In this document: positions 9,301 to 20,064 of the stretch, piece after piece
Layout: the number at the start of each line of letters is the position of its first letter
How positions within the stretch are numbered: position 1 is the stretch's first letter
Assembly (NCBI GenBank): GCA_003313425.1
Contig: NHZP01000097.1
Location: 17,101 to 81,100 of the forward strand
Origin: Pseudopyrenochaeta lycopersici
Taxonomy: Eukaryota; Ascomycota; Dothideomycetes; Pleosporales; Pseudopyrenochaetaceae
Direction of reading: 5' to 3'
DNA length: 64,000 nt
Notes under the pieces: generated by a model
The model's database searches: none
What the model was told of the DNA's origin: nothing
Seen by the model: the letters and a program-made list of their open reading frames with translations, nothing else
Program-made: the position numbers and the translations under genes

Positions 9301-11104
9301 TGCACGAATTTGGCGAGATTTGCAGCAAAGGTGTCGTGGTTGTTGATAATGGCCTCTCGAATGATGTTGTAAGTTGCAGGCTCGGTCGAGTAAGCCCAGC
9401 TACCTAACGACAGGATGCGCTTCATGTTGGGCAATTTTTTGAAGTCCTCCCACTGCTTTGTAGAGTCATTGACGACGGGCTTCCAAGTGTTGGGGTCGAT
9501 GTCGCCGAAAGCCTAGTGCATGTGTGTGTAGGAGCCATCGGTGTTTGCGTTCTTGGCCTTCATGTGCAGGCATTCACGCCCGAAATTGTAAGACTCGTAG
9601 TATCCTATGCGCTGGAATGCTGCTGGTGCACCAGAGTTTTGCTTAATCTCGTTGCCGCAGCTAGCAACACAGGTGTTTTGGAAGTCCTTCAACTTGGTCC
9701 CTGGGCTACTACCTTCGGGCGCATGGATGTCGCAATGAGCCGGGAAAACACCACAAAAGCCCCAATTACTACAGCAAGCCTTTAAGGGACAGGGATTGAG
9801 TGAGGTAAGAGAAACAGATTTGTCTGTTGGTTTCTTGGTTCCGGGGACGAGAGGCCCACATTCGGCGCCTTGTTGGGGAGGGGCAATGGAGGTGTGCCGT
9901 CGCTGACGCACATGTTGTATCCAATTAGCATCTCTTTGCACTCGGTCCAGGCCCATGTCTTGCCCTTGTTCCACTTTTCCAAGTCGTCGACGCTGACGCC
10001 GTACTTCACAGCGAGTGTGCTGCACAGATCGCCGCCGACGATAAGATGAGCAGCACAAGTGCCGTCGGCTGATGGTTGTGGCGCAGCACGCTTCTCCTTG
10101 TGGCTGTGGCCAGTGTCTCGTCCGTTGAAGCCGTGACGAGGCCTCAATGGTAGGGTGGTTGAAGCATGGCCATCAACAGTGCTGTTCGCAACACCTGTGC
10201 CATTGAGTCCGGTAGCGACCTCACGCACCGTCACTCCCGCCAAAGTGTCGACTCCTCCCTGCGTCGCGCATTTTCCTCGACTCAAGTCCCGCGCCAATTT
10301 TTGCAACCCAACAAGATCGCCCGTGGTATCGACTGCTACACCGAAGCTGCGCTCGCCTGAGCGACCCTGACCACAGAGTTGGGCTACCGTGCGGGAAGCA
10401 ACTGTGGTTTTGGATGACATACGGTCCCTCATAGCCTGCAAAGCGGAGGTCACAGTGCCCTTGCCGATTGCTTGTCCAACATAAACTGCTCCAACAGTTT
10501 GCTGATGATAGGCAAAAATGAATGATTCATCGCAGTTGTCTTTCGCAGCAGAGTATCTGCTCATGCCGTCCAGTACACCATCAATGTCGCCGGAGTTACT
10601 GCTTGAGCCATTGCTACGACCATTACCAGTGACTATCTGGACCTGGTCCTTAGTTTCGATACCCTCCGCTGTGCAAGCTGGGGCAGACTCGAGGCTTGGA
10701 AGATAGAGTTTCTCATCCTTCTTGGGGTTCTCGACCGTCGGCAGTCCAGGACTGATAGTAGCATTGTTGCCATTGGAAGATCCCAGAGAGCAACTTCGTA
10801 TCAAGATAGTGGAGTCGGATTTATCCAATGGCTGTGTGATTCAAAACTGCAAAAGCATTGTCTCGTTGCAGCGTTTGAGTCTCTCCACGGAGAAGTAGGA
10901 GACCCAGCTGTTCGTGTTGGTCAGGTCCTCGCATTCCAGTGGACAGTCGTGCAGATCTGGGTAATAGGTTGCCATATCGGCGATGGGTGAGGCATCGTCG
11001 TCTGTCACAGGCTCAACAGCCTGTGTGCCATCGGGATTGATGGCAGAGCGTACGACGCTCGCACCCCACAAAAGAGACAAGAAAATTGACCTCATACTGC
11101 CCAA
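6337..11104 (-). pseudogene. Broken LysM/chitin-binding/GH18 chitinase (subgroup C, class V)
   Basis: The start ATG is at 11104 (or 11095), with a signal peptide ending SVVRSA. The order is: the N-terminal region typical of these enzymes, a LysM domain (about 10054-9910), a type-1 chitin-binding domain (CCSNWGFCG, about 9790-9730), GH18 with the catalytic motif DGIDIDWEYPG (about 9292-9251), and a long Cys-rich C-terminal half with a poly-Asn run. Introns fit at 8917-8971, 8822-8880, 7694-7746, 7538-7596 and 6715-6761. Lesions: TGA at 10841-10843, a one-base frameshift near 9865, a frame disruption near 8500-8560, and TAG at 9513, 8449, 7461, 7197, 6916 and 6889. Several TAGs replace a family-conserved Trp (CCA to CTA on the plus strand, a RIP-type change). 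Intact homologues are secreted cell-wall hydrolases that release chitin oligomers. Confidence 0.88.
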
Positions 11105-11914
11105 GACTCAGGTACTAAACGAATGAAATGAGAAATGATCTTGTGTTCTCATCTTGGAGGAACATATCTCGCTCTTAACCTCCACGCCCCATGGCTTATC
11201 CATAGCATGTTCATGTCAATTTCAATCGCCGAGCCTCGCGGCTCATCCAGAACAGCTCCATATCAAATGAACCGTCTGAGTAAGATGGTCATTGCATTTG
11301 CATCTCGACCCACATCTGCAGGCGTTGATTTTCTGGATCGTAGGGCGGGATGTCTGCCTAGCTCTGATTGGTGCTTAAACGCGCTCCTCGAACGGATGGG
11401 GCCTGGCGATCCTAGGGGTTGCCGGATGAAAGGCTGCATTTGGCAGCTGGGACATATGCGCCCGTCGGCGGCAAATGTGGAGCAGCGGTTCGGACGTCTT
11501 GACTCAGACGTTTCCCGATTTCGCATAGTGCAGCGGCGATAAAGGCGATGCAGGCGCATCCAGGGCGGGCGACTCGACCCGCGGGCGCAAAGACACCACA
11601 GCAGCCAGTACCTGCGGCACGGTGGTAGGGTCCTCGCTGCTAAGCAAAGCGCGGCACTCCGTGCCGTGTGCCTGCCAAGCTTCGCCCTGGAGCCGCCGTC
11701 GCCACGACCAACTGCCGCTACTTTATCCCTGGACCAAGGCCCGTCGAAAACTAAAGCGGCATGGGCATGCGGTATATTGTGTATTTAAGGCGTGCCTACC
11801 TATTTCAAGGGCATGCAGGAGTATGTGCAAATCCATCCCTCACCATAATCGCTACTTTGCAAATTTTGACCTTCATCGGCCCGCACCGCCCGTGTCACGA
11901 ATCCTTCCAACAAC
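11105..11914. other. Divergent intergenic region between chitinase and acidic protein
   Basis: About 810 bp of moderate-GC DNA holds the promoters of the minus-strand chitinase pseudogene and the plus-strand 269-aa gene. Short open frames on both strands overlap each other and have no recognisable domain. A plus-strand TATA-like GTATATTGTGTATTTAAGG sits near 11771-11789, about 130 bp before the 269-aa start. Confidence 0.5.
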
Positions 11915-12724
11915 ATGCCAGAACTCGATGAGGTTAGCTACTCGGAGAGTGCTGCGGTCACTGCTATCAGTGACTTCTACAAATTTCTCACCAAGATGTA
12001 TCTGGATGAGGAGACCGTGGAGTGGCCGCCCGAAGGAGGATGGCCCACTTTAACTGAGAATGCTTTCGGAAGCATGGAGAAATCAGACCGAGTCATTTCT
12101 CTACTGCGTCAACTTCCTTACATGCAGGACGACTCGGATGGAGAGCAGCGTCCGCAGGGTCTTCCCGAGGCACCGTTTTGGAACTGGAAGGACAACGTAA
12201 AGGACGATGAGCCTCTGGATCCCAAGGCAGTCAAGGAGGTCAAGATTCTCACGGAGGATTTCCTGTGTGATATCACCACACCAGACCTCGTGGGATTGTT
12301 GGAGGGTGGCAAAGACGAAAACACTATCATCCTACTCGACACCAAATATGGAATTGCCTATTGGCCAGAGTGTCCCGATGAGATTAAAGAGGAGACAGAC
12401 CAGGAACAGGTCCAGGACGACTCCGAAGCTTGGGACTCTCAGGAGGAGGCCGACTGGCGTTGCGATGCGCCGGCTTGGACTATCCCGGACTTCTTCGCAA
12501 TGCTCCGGGAGCAATTTGAGCAGCTTCGGTTCATACCAGTCAATTCCAGGCAGGTGATCAACACGTGGTCTGGACACTCAGACGATGGTGAGATGGAGGA
12601 AATGCTGCAGGGAATTTACCGGGAGCATGGATGGCCTGATCTTGAGAACTACAGAAAAGAGGAGTGCATCGAGACCGTGAAGGAAGCCTTGGCAGAGCAA
12701 TACCCTGACTTTGAACTGTATTAG
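11915..12724 (+). CDS. Hypothetical acidic protein, 269 aa, intact
   Basis: One uninterrupted exon runs from ATG 11915 to TAG 12724. The protein is strongly acidic and Trp-rich, with no signal peptide or membrane segment. Visible landmarks are FWNWKDNV (near residue 88), LTEDFLCDITTPDL (near 110), GKDENTIILLDTKYGIAYWP (about 131-150), an acidic linker EETDQEQVQDDSEAWDSQEE, and a C-terminal helical region ending YPDFELY. I do not recognise a named domain. It is divergently arranged with the chitinase. Subgroup C chitinases are often found with divergently transcribed neighbours, so it may have belonged to that locus. It shows no RIP damage although the chitinase is wrecked. Confidence 0.85.
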   Translation: MPELDEVSYSESAAVTAISDFYKFLTKMYLDEETVEWPPEGGWPTLTENAFGSMEKSDRVISLLRQLPYMQDDSDGEQRPQGLPEAPFWNWKDNVKDDEPLDPKAVKEVKILTEDFLCDITTPDLVGLLEGGKDENTIILLDTKYGIAYWPECPDEIKEETDQEQVQDDSEAWDSQEEADWRCDAPAWTIPDFFAMLREQFEQLRFIPVNSRQVINTWSGHSDDGEMEEMLQGIYREHGWPDLENYRKEECIETVKEALAEQYPDFELY

Positions 12725-13067
12725 GACTTAGGCTACAACCGAATCCAGATCCTGATTTAATTCGCCCGAGCTAGACGATCATTTTGTTGATGTATGCGGG
12801 ATAATCTCAAATGGGATAGATCTGAAGGGAATCTTTCCCTCGATGTTTTAGTGTCGCCTGGGTAGTATAATCTAGAATAGCGGCAAAGCATAGAGTGGCG
12901 CGCCCTGCCGCAACGGTCAAGCTAGCAAAACAAGCTAGCATCGGTATTTCGTCTGATGCAGCGCTACAGATTATTAAGAAACTTCCCATCCGGCGTGCTC
13001 ACGTTACAGTTCCTCTGTCCCACCTTTGTGTTTTGCGGCTTTACTCCATTACTCTCCAATACCCACA
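12725..13067. other. Intergenic, nothing recognised
   Basis: 3' flank of the acidic-protein gene and promoter of the next gene. No coding signal, repeat or RNA gene was seen. Two adjacent GCTAGCA-type words (12920-12940) are the only local repeat. Confidence 0.5.
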
Positions 13068-13370
13068 ATGCACGTCATTCAGACTACAGCCCTCGTCCTG
13101 TCGGCCACTGCAACAGTGACACCAGCTCACCAGACACTCTTACCTCGAGATGTTCCCACAATCACCCGCGACCCATGGGAGTGTGCTACTGTGAATGCGT
13201 CACAATACTTCGACGTTCCAAAACCTACCAGAACAGTCTTGACAGCTTTACTCTCTTACGCCGACAAGCTGTATGAGGGCTGTGTTCCCATTCCGGACCC
13301 TTCCGGCAACAGAGATCCAGCATGCCCGTTTCCTGATGCCTCGAAGTGGTGTGCTTTCACAAACACATAG
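13068..13370 (+). CDS. Small secreted protein, 100 aa, possibly truncated
   Basis: I choose ATG 13068 over the upstream in-frame ATG 13026. From here the protein begins with a clean secretion signal (MHVIQTTALVLSATATVTPAHQ) followed by LLPRD, a dibasic-like processing context. The mature part contains PTITRDPWECATVNASQYFDVP and ends PDASKWCAFTNT, with four Cys. This resembles the first half of a family of fungal secreted proteins of unknown function that I know to continue beyond a WCxFT motif. Here TAG follows at once and the next 200 bp carries further stops in that frame. The protein is either genuinely short or cut. Confidence 0.6.
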   Translation: MHVIQTTALVLSATATVTPAHQTLLPRDVPTITRDPWECATVNASQYFDVPKPTRTVLTALLSYADKLYEGCVPIPDPSGNRDPACPFPDASKWCAFTNT

Positions 13371-14145
13371 GCAGGGTGAGCCTTGTCTCCATATAAGAGG
13401 TATTTCAAGGGACGACATGGTCCAGGGTTGCGTTGTTCGGAGGCGCTGAAGAGAGCTGTCCTGTGTGCTGAGAGGTTAGGTGTTGCCTCATGTGTGTAAG
13501 CCCACGATGAGCCCGTGTAGACAGTGGCCGTGAATCCTTGCTTGTAGCTACACAGGGATACTGCGCATTGTTGCTTCATAACTGAGGAGGGATCGATGAT
13601 CTCCTATGTGACAAGGCGAAGTCCATGTGGCGGACTGTCTCGTTGTCACAATAAAGAGAATAGGTCATGTCGTAGGACTGGTAGGGGCTGATCGACCTGT
13701 TTCTCTTGTTACCTAAAAGATTCCTAAGCATCTCAGGGGCTATATGTCATGCAGCCCAAGCGGCTGAGCCCCTCGCTCATGTTCGGCGACTACAACTCCC
13801 GCTACATGCTCTGCGTTTCGAAGACGTTATAATCCCGCGGTCTTAGAATAAGAGGGCAGTAAGTAATGGCCTCCGATAGTAATACTATATGCTGGATTGC
13901 GCAGATGGACTGTTCTAGGAGAAAATAGCCCACTAATACGAACAATTATCTTTGATTATTCTTAACCCTGCTCCAGATACTGCGCCTCGTATATTCGCAA
14001 TACACCTACACATGTGCGCTTACCCGAATTCACCGCGGCATGGCATCTCTTAAATAGACGCCTTTCTTTCCCATACAAAACCTTCTACTTATCTATTTAC
14101 AACTCCCACAAAGACCAAATTTGTTTAACATTACCTGCTGTTAAC
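13371..14145. other. Transition from gene island to RIP-degraded block
   Basis: No gene is supported. Base composition falls from moderate GC to AT-rich with frequent TAG/TAA from about 13850. The promoter of the DNA ligase relic presumably lies in the last few hundred bases. Confidence 0.4.
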
Positions 14146-16650
14146 ATGCCCTTTAACTTTAGTATCCTATGCGACCTCAACGAACTGAACCAAAACCGCG
14201 CCAGAAAATCATTAAGAACGCGTAATACCCTAAGTCCCAGCCCTAAAATAGTTGTTTCCTAGTTTAATAAGTATAATAAAATTATTCTGTAAGAAGGATA
14301 AGGAGCTGTTACCTTCATATTATGTCTATTTCTAGAGTAGAGGGCAGACTATGTCTTTAATCTGCAGGAAAATTACCTTAAATTAATTATTAAGTAAGCC
14401 TAAGGGATTAGTAAGACACGTTTAAAGTAATTATAAAGTTAGAGGACTAGAGATAGTACTAACTTTACGTCCTACGTTAAGCGCCTAATGTCTATAATAG
14501 ATACAGAAGGTAGATATAGTTTAAGCGTAACTCTAGAAGAGCTTAATAAAACGCTAGACTAGGTTATAGCTACATTACCCTTCTTATCTACTAAGCTAAG
14601 GTAGAGGGTAGAAGTAAAGTATAAGGAGCTAATTTAGACTTATAACGTGTTAGCGAGAATATTTTAAAGATTATACAGCTCTAAAGTAAAGTAGATAGTC
14701 TATATAATCCTAAAGTCCTATAGTCTAGTATAGATCTTAGAGATACTAATAATATAAAAGTTCTATTTTCTTTTACCTAATATCCTAGGCTTCTAAAATT
14801 CTTTTAAGGCTGCTATAAGGATATTATCTAGAACCTTAATATAGTAGATACCTGTCTAGCTAATAATAGCTATTAAACTCTTACTTAGAGATAAAGCTAC
14901 ACTTTAGTTAAAGCCTTAAATTAGAGTTATAATTACACGAACAGCGCATAATAAGGCTAGAAGTATTAAGCATTACTATTAACTAGTAAAGGGTAGACGT
15001 ATAAGTATTAAGCGAAAGTATAATAGTAAGTACTATTAAGTATATATTAAACTAAATAAGAGAAGAGATTATATTAAAATCTTCTCTAAAAGCAGAAGAG
15101 ACTTAATAGAAGATTAGAAAGGCTTATATAACATACTGCGAGATTACCTAAGGCTTAACTTAGTAGACTGTAAGATTAAGAAGTAATATATTCTAGAGGG
15201 AGAGCTACTAGTCTAGAATAATTACAGCGAGCAGATTAAACCCTTCTATAAGATCTGTAAGTATATACTATAATCTAGCTAATTCCTTAGAACCTAGGAA
15301 GACTTACTTACTAATATTAATAAGTATCTTATAATTATGTTTTATAATCTACTTATATATAATAACACCTCCTATATAATATATACTTATAATTCGCGCT
15401 AGCAGTAACTTTACTTACTAGTCTACTATATTCCTAGCTAAGTAGCTATTAGTAGCTGTAAAAATATTAATTTCTCCTCTTACTATGCACCTAAACAGCT
15501 TTATAAGGTATTCTCTTAAGCTATTATATAGTAATAAGAAGGCCTAGTACTAAAGAGATAAGATAAACCTTACTACTTACTCTCTAGAAATAATAGATTT
15601 ATTAAGTTAAAGAAAGACTATATCTAAGAGCTAAGAGATACTACTAATTTTACTATTATAAGTAGCTGCCGCGATCTAATAGATAAATAAGAACTTAGGA
15701 TAAGGAAGTTATAGTAGATATTATTCTATATTAGATACCTAGAAAATAAGGACTAAGTTTACTATCTTAATATTAAGCTAATTTTATGTTATTAATAAGG
15801 TAAGCTAGTATAGTATAGCTAAAGAGGATATTCTTTTTCTTAACAGACTTAGATACTTCTAAGAAATACCTTTTTCTCTCTCTACTCCTAAGCTTAACGT
15901 TAGGTTAGAATAAGGGAAGCTACCTTAGCTAACTAACTTATTTAAGTAACCCTTTATTACAGATATAATAGGTGCTAGCTTTAATAAACTAGCTAATACT
16001 AGATATTATGCTCTATAATTTTCTTAGGTGTAGAAAATCTATTAAGACTATACGTTTAAGGATACAGTTAGCTTTAGTAAGCTATAAGAATTAGTAAGGA
16101 AGAGTATAGAAATACTATAGGAGATTAAGAGTAAAAATAGAAATTTACTTAAAAAGCTTAAATAAATATACTCTAATCTAAACTGTAGGATAAATTCTAT
16201 AAATTATATAATTAGCTCTAGTAGTAGCCTAGAGAAAAGGGAGAGTAAAGAGTAGGAATACAGGAAGGTAAAAGAGGATTATTTATATCTAGATAATAGT
16301 TCCTTTTAGCTATTAAAACGAAAGCTTCTTACAGAGGATTATTAACTAACTATTAAATAAGCTAAGGTATCGCTTATTACTTTAATAGATGCTAAGGGCA
16401 TGCAGCAATTCCCTGCTACGTTAATATATATAAGCCTTTCTTCTTTCTATAAAGACTTATTAGTTACACTATCTACTAACTCTTTAATAACTAAGCCCGC
16501 AGTAGAAGCGTCTAAAAGAAGTTATAACTAATAGTAAGAGTGTATAGTAACTTTATTTACTTACTAAGAAGTAATAAGTAAGACAGAGCACTAAATAGTT
16601 AGTTACTTACGCCTTACACTAAACAGGTAGCTAATGCGTAAACTAGCCTA
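14146..16650 (+). pseudogene. RIP-destroyed fungal ATP-dependent DNA ligase
   Basis: Translation from ATG 14146 (MPFNFSILCDLNELNQNRARK), allowing for stops and frame slips, follows a family of large fungal ATP-dependent DNA ligase-like proteins. The nucleotidyl-lysine motif of form KxDGE is readable as KYNSK (about 15014-15028), each change being G to A. The later motifs appear as LVLKR (about 15550), FIKLKKDYI (about 15599) and a damaged DTADFAIVGG equivalent (about 15641). The adenylation domain begins near 14860, after an N-terminal DNA-binding region, and further segments of the OB-fold side extend to about 16590. Tens of in-frame TAG/TAA codons stand at Trp or Gln positions. The intact family seals DNA nicks via an adenylated lysine. 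The 3' limit is approximate. Confidence 0.7.
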
Positions 16651-16808
16651 GAAAATGTTCTCGTTATACCTACAAGAAATATATAGTTGATAAGAATTAT
16701 TTTACTACAACAACATTCTATAAGAAGCTTTCGGAACTCCAGTGCACTTGCAATCATCGAATTTATGACCACAGTATCATCACCTAAGTAGGAGGGGTAA
16801 TAACTCTT

Positions 16809-16876
16809 TGGAGGAAGGAGCAGGAAGGAGGAGAAGGAAGGAGGAGGAGGAAGGAGGAGGAGGAAGGAGGAGGAGA
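16809..16876 (+). repeat. GGA/GGAAGGAG purine microsatellite
   Basis: About 68 bp made only of G and A on the plus strand apart from one C, built from GGA, GGAA and GGAGGAGGAA units. It stands in otherwise AT-rich sequence and contains no CpA, so RIP could not touch it. Confidence 0.9.
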
Positions 16877-17789
16877 TTTCTACTACCTTTTGATATTAGA
16901 AGTAGAATCGGAACTTCCGACGAGTCTTTTGCCTTGCAGCGCGGCAGCTTTCGCGCAGACAGGTATAAAGGGACACGTCTGCTACATCATTCCAACTTCT
17001 GTCGTTTAGACCTCTCCCTTATTGTTAACTTATCTCTATCCACAGCTATTCCTATTTCCCCTCCGTCATCTATTACCCTTCCCTCCGAACGCTAAACTCT
17101 GCCTCTTAAAACTTATCCTAACATCCTTCCTCTGCGCATCTAATATCTTCTACTCTTTATCTAGCTTTTAAAGCTGCAACTATAGCAATTCGCGGTTCTA
17201 GTTAATATTATTCATGCGCTTCGTAAGATCTAGATCTTTAGACTTTATGCGAGCAATATTCTCAGCTACTAAGCGTGTAAGATTATTAAATTCCGCGTCT
17301 TCGACGTTACGCTTGGTTCTATGCGGTAATTAACTGCCAGCAGTGTTTAACATAGTAGCTGGTTGCTCCTCGTAAGCAGTAGGTAATGGGCAAGTCCTAA
17401 ATATAACAGCTAGTGTGTTCCTAGATTTAGTTTGCTTTGTAGGCGCAACATGCGGCGCTTTTATAGCAGCAGGCCCTATATGCTTAGCAACGTATTTAAG
17501 CGCGCTGCGCAAGCGCCTAGGATAAGCTTTTATTTCTCTAAGCACGCAGTTCTTTACTATACTAGTAGTAATAAAATACTATTTTACTATAATTATAAGT
17601 TATACTTTCCTAGCTTAGTTAATACCTTAAGAAGCTTTTAAAAAAGTCTTATTAAAAGGATATAGAATGCTTTATTTAGTAACATCTTTAGAAGAGATAT
17701 TTCTTTTAACACGCCTGTGCGTGTCTTTAAGATAGAACTTAATTCTGTAATAGTCGCCTAATAGTTATATATATATATAAATATTATTA
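16877..17789. other. Mixed block with less-degraded patches, no gene assigned
   Basis: 16877-17100 is pyrimidine-rich and GC-moderate. 17330-17545 (minus) is open for 71 codons, with a basic, transit-peptide-like run (EIKAYPRRLRSALKYVAKHI), but I find no family. It may be the 3' part of the relic upstream (17790-19069) or an unrelated remnant. Confidence 0.35.
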
Positions 17790-19069
17790 TATGTTTCTAC
17801 ATAACAGCTAATAAATAGTTTCTTTAGCTAGGCTTTAGGAAGGAAGTCCTAGTTAATAAATTAAATTTTATCTAGGTTAGGTATATTTCTTAGAAGGTAT
17901 AGCGTATTATATAAATCTAAATACTTATATAGCTTATTTAAATTAGCACCTTTATCTTTACTTATACTAGCTAATAAGATTTCGCCTAATATAGCTAGCT
18001 GTTAAGTTATTAATAATTTAGCAGCTATATTTATCTTCTCGCTTATATTAACGCAGTAAGCTAATTATAAGCTATAAGCGCTCTAAGGGTTTACAGGCTC
18101 TAAACTGTCCTTAGTTATTATTAGTATTTTACGTAACCTCTTAAATTCCTTCTCTGCATATTCCCTAGTATTAATCTTCTTTAGCGCCTTATAGAATTAT
18201 AGGTAATAATTAATATAATCGCATTCTATACTATACTTAATTAGGCCTATAAAATACTATTAGATAATAATACAGAAATTACTTATTCCTAGTTAAGAAA
18301 TATTAGCGTTGTACTTAAATAGTAGATTAAGCAGTAATCTTACTACCTTATCCTACGTAAGAGGTTATATAGTTAACAAATTAACTAGGTTACTAACTAG
18401 CTTAAAATAATACTGTACCTTAGGCGATTTGTCGCTAAAGCGCACTATAAAGGTAAGGATATTGCGTCTATTATAAGTACTAATTATAAGGGCTGTTAAC
18501 AGTGTTACTACTAGATAAGGTATCTAATCCATAAACTCGTAGGCTAGCAGCGCAGTAAGCAGATTCTCTGCGCCGTAATAGGCGATACGCTGCTAAATTT
18601 TGTTAAGCGCTATAAATTTTATAGTTAGTGTTATAAACGAGGCACTATAGCTAAGAGAGCACTTAAAGTGCTATCCTAAATAGCTAAGAATAACGGAGAG
18701 AATTAATGTCTTGCTAGTAGCAGTGCTGCTCTAATTACCTAAGTACGATAGTTGTAGTATAGTAATAAAGAATAAAGTATTAAGATACGTTGTTGCTGCC
18801 GCAGAGTTGCTAAAAGTTACTGCAATCTAGTGTAACCTTATACTACACCTTATTTCTTATTACAACATAGTTAAACTAGAGTTTAGAGCATAGCTTTAGT
18901 TATTTTAGACACGTGCAGGAGCCCCTCTAAGGTACGTACTTGCGTTAGTATAACAATAACACTAGTAAGCAAGGACTATAGTTTAAGATCCTTTAGATTA
19001 TATTTTATAATTAGTAAACTTTAGGCTACTAGATTAGTTCGCGTCCTATATATGCTAGGTCGTCGCCAT
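17790..19069 (-). pseudogene. Unrecognised RIP-degraded protein-coding gene
   Basis: From an ATG at 19069 (MATT) the minus strand reads as one long protein-like frame broken mainly by TAG/TAA at plausible Trp/Gln positions. It includes segments such as RFSDKSPKVQYYFKLV and LTALLAYEFMD. It looks soluble and helical, with no obvious transposase, RT or membrane signature. Good amino-acid texture between stops indicates a once-functional host-type gene, but I cannot name a family. Confidence 0.4.
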
Positions 19070-19641
19070 CCTAGAGTTTTAAACGAGAGCAATCAATTCG
19101 TTTAACTAGCTAGTTAAATCTTAGTAGATCCAGATCTGCTGAAGCGCACCTGGCGCATAAAGAGGATTAGTTTTCAGCCGAAGCGATAGTACTTCTCTAA
19201 GCCAGATTATAATACTTTAGACCGTTTCTGTTATCTCAGAGCGACAGGTAGCAAAACTTAGGGGCGGGGGGGAGGTAGTGTAAGAGTTGATCTATTGAAA
19301 GCGGGATCTGAAGACTAAATAGTTATACTTAATAGTTATAGAATATTAGTCCTATAACTACTGCGTTCATAACTAGTTAATAGGGTAAGGCTGCTGACAA
19401 GCTCTGCAAGGGGGCATGCGGGGTAAAAGTCCGAACACGTGCAAAAAGCGGAAGCTGATCGCGCACAGGACAGGAGTCTACAACAGTTTCGACCTGCAAT
19501 CATAGCTTGTGCCTAGCTAGCCCTAGTTAGTTTTCCGCAGTAGCACCCGCTCTAGTTCTAGATTCCCTATCGCTTCTAAGAACTTAATCTAATTATAGAG
19601 TGGTGCCTAACACTCATGGCGCTTTACCGCTCCGACCCGTA
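19070..19641. other. Intergenic, partly un-degraded, no gene
   Basis: It contains a G-run (GGGGCGGGGGGGAGG at about 19261-19275) and a GC-moderate patch (19400-19680) that has escaped RIP. No coding frame is supported. Confidence 0.4.
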
Positions 19642-20064
19642 ACGTGTTCCACCGGTCACCTGCGAATACCAGTTAACCGCGAACGCGAAAACCTACCAAA
19701 AATCAGGAAAACTAACCTATGCAATCTCAACAACTACTTAGTAGTATATCTTAAAACTTAATATCTAGCCTTTTACACTTATTTAATAGCTCATTTTAAA
19801 TCCTTAGGCTTACAGCTTTTACTACTGTCTAGGTATTAAGTTTTAGTATTAAATTTTGTGCTATTTTACTCTCTTATAAGACTTATTATATAGAATCCTT
19901 TAAAAATTTAAAATAAAGCTTAAAATATACATAGAAGGTTAGATTTAAGTTTTAAGATATAATACTAAGTGGTTATGAAGATTGCAAGGGTTCACTTTTC
20001 TGGATTTTAGTGGTTTTTCGCGTTCGCGGTTGATTGGTATTCGCAGGTGACTGGTGAAACACGT
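19642..20064. mobile_element. Fold-back MITE with TA target duplication (Tc1/mariner-like)
   Basis: The ends are ACGTGTTCCACCGGTCACC on the left and the inverse of ACGTGTTTCACCAGTCACC on the right, each flanked by TA (19640-19641 and 20065-20066). The inverted arms continue inwards for at least 140 bp through CTGCGAATACCA and AACCGCGAACGCGAAAA. The 423-bp element is therefore largely palindromic. No transposase is encoded. The size, TA duplication and long arms fit a non-autonomous Tc1/mariner element. Confidence 0.85.

Noticed and set aside
10841..10843. Stop readthrough in the chitinase first exon
   Set aside because: The context is TGA ATC, not the CTA context, and the gene has many further lesions.
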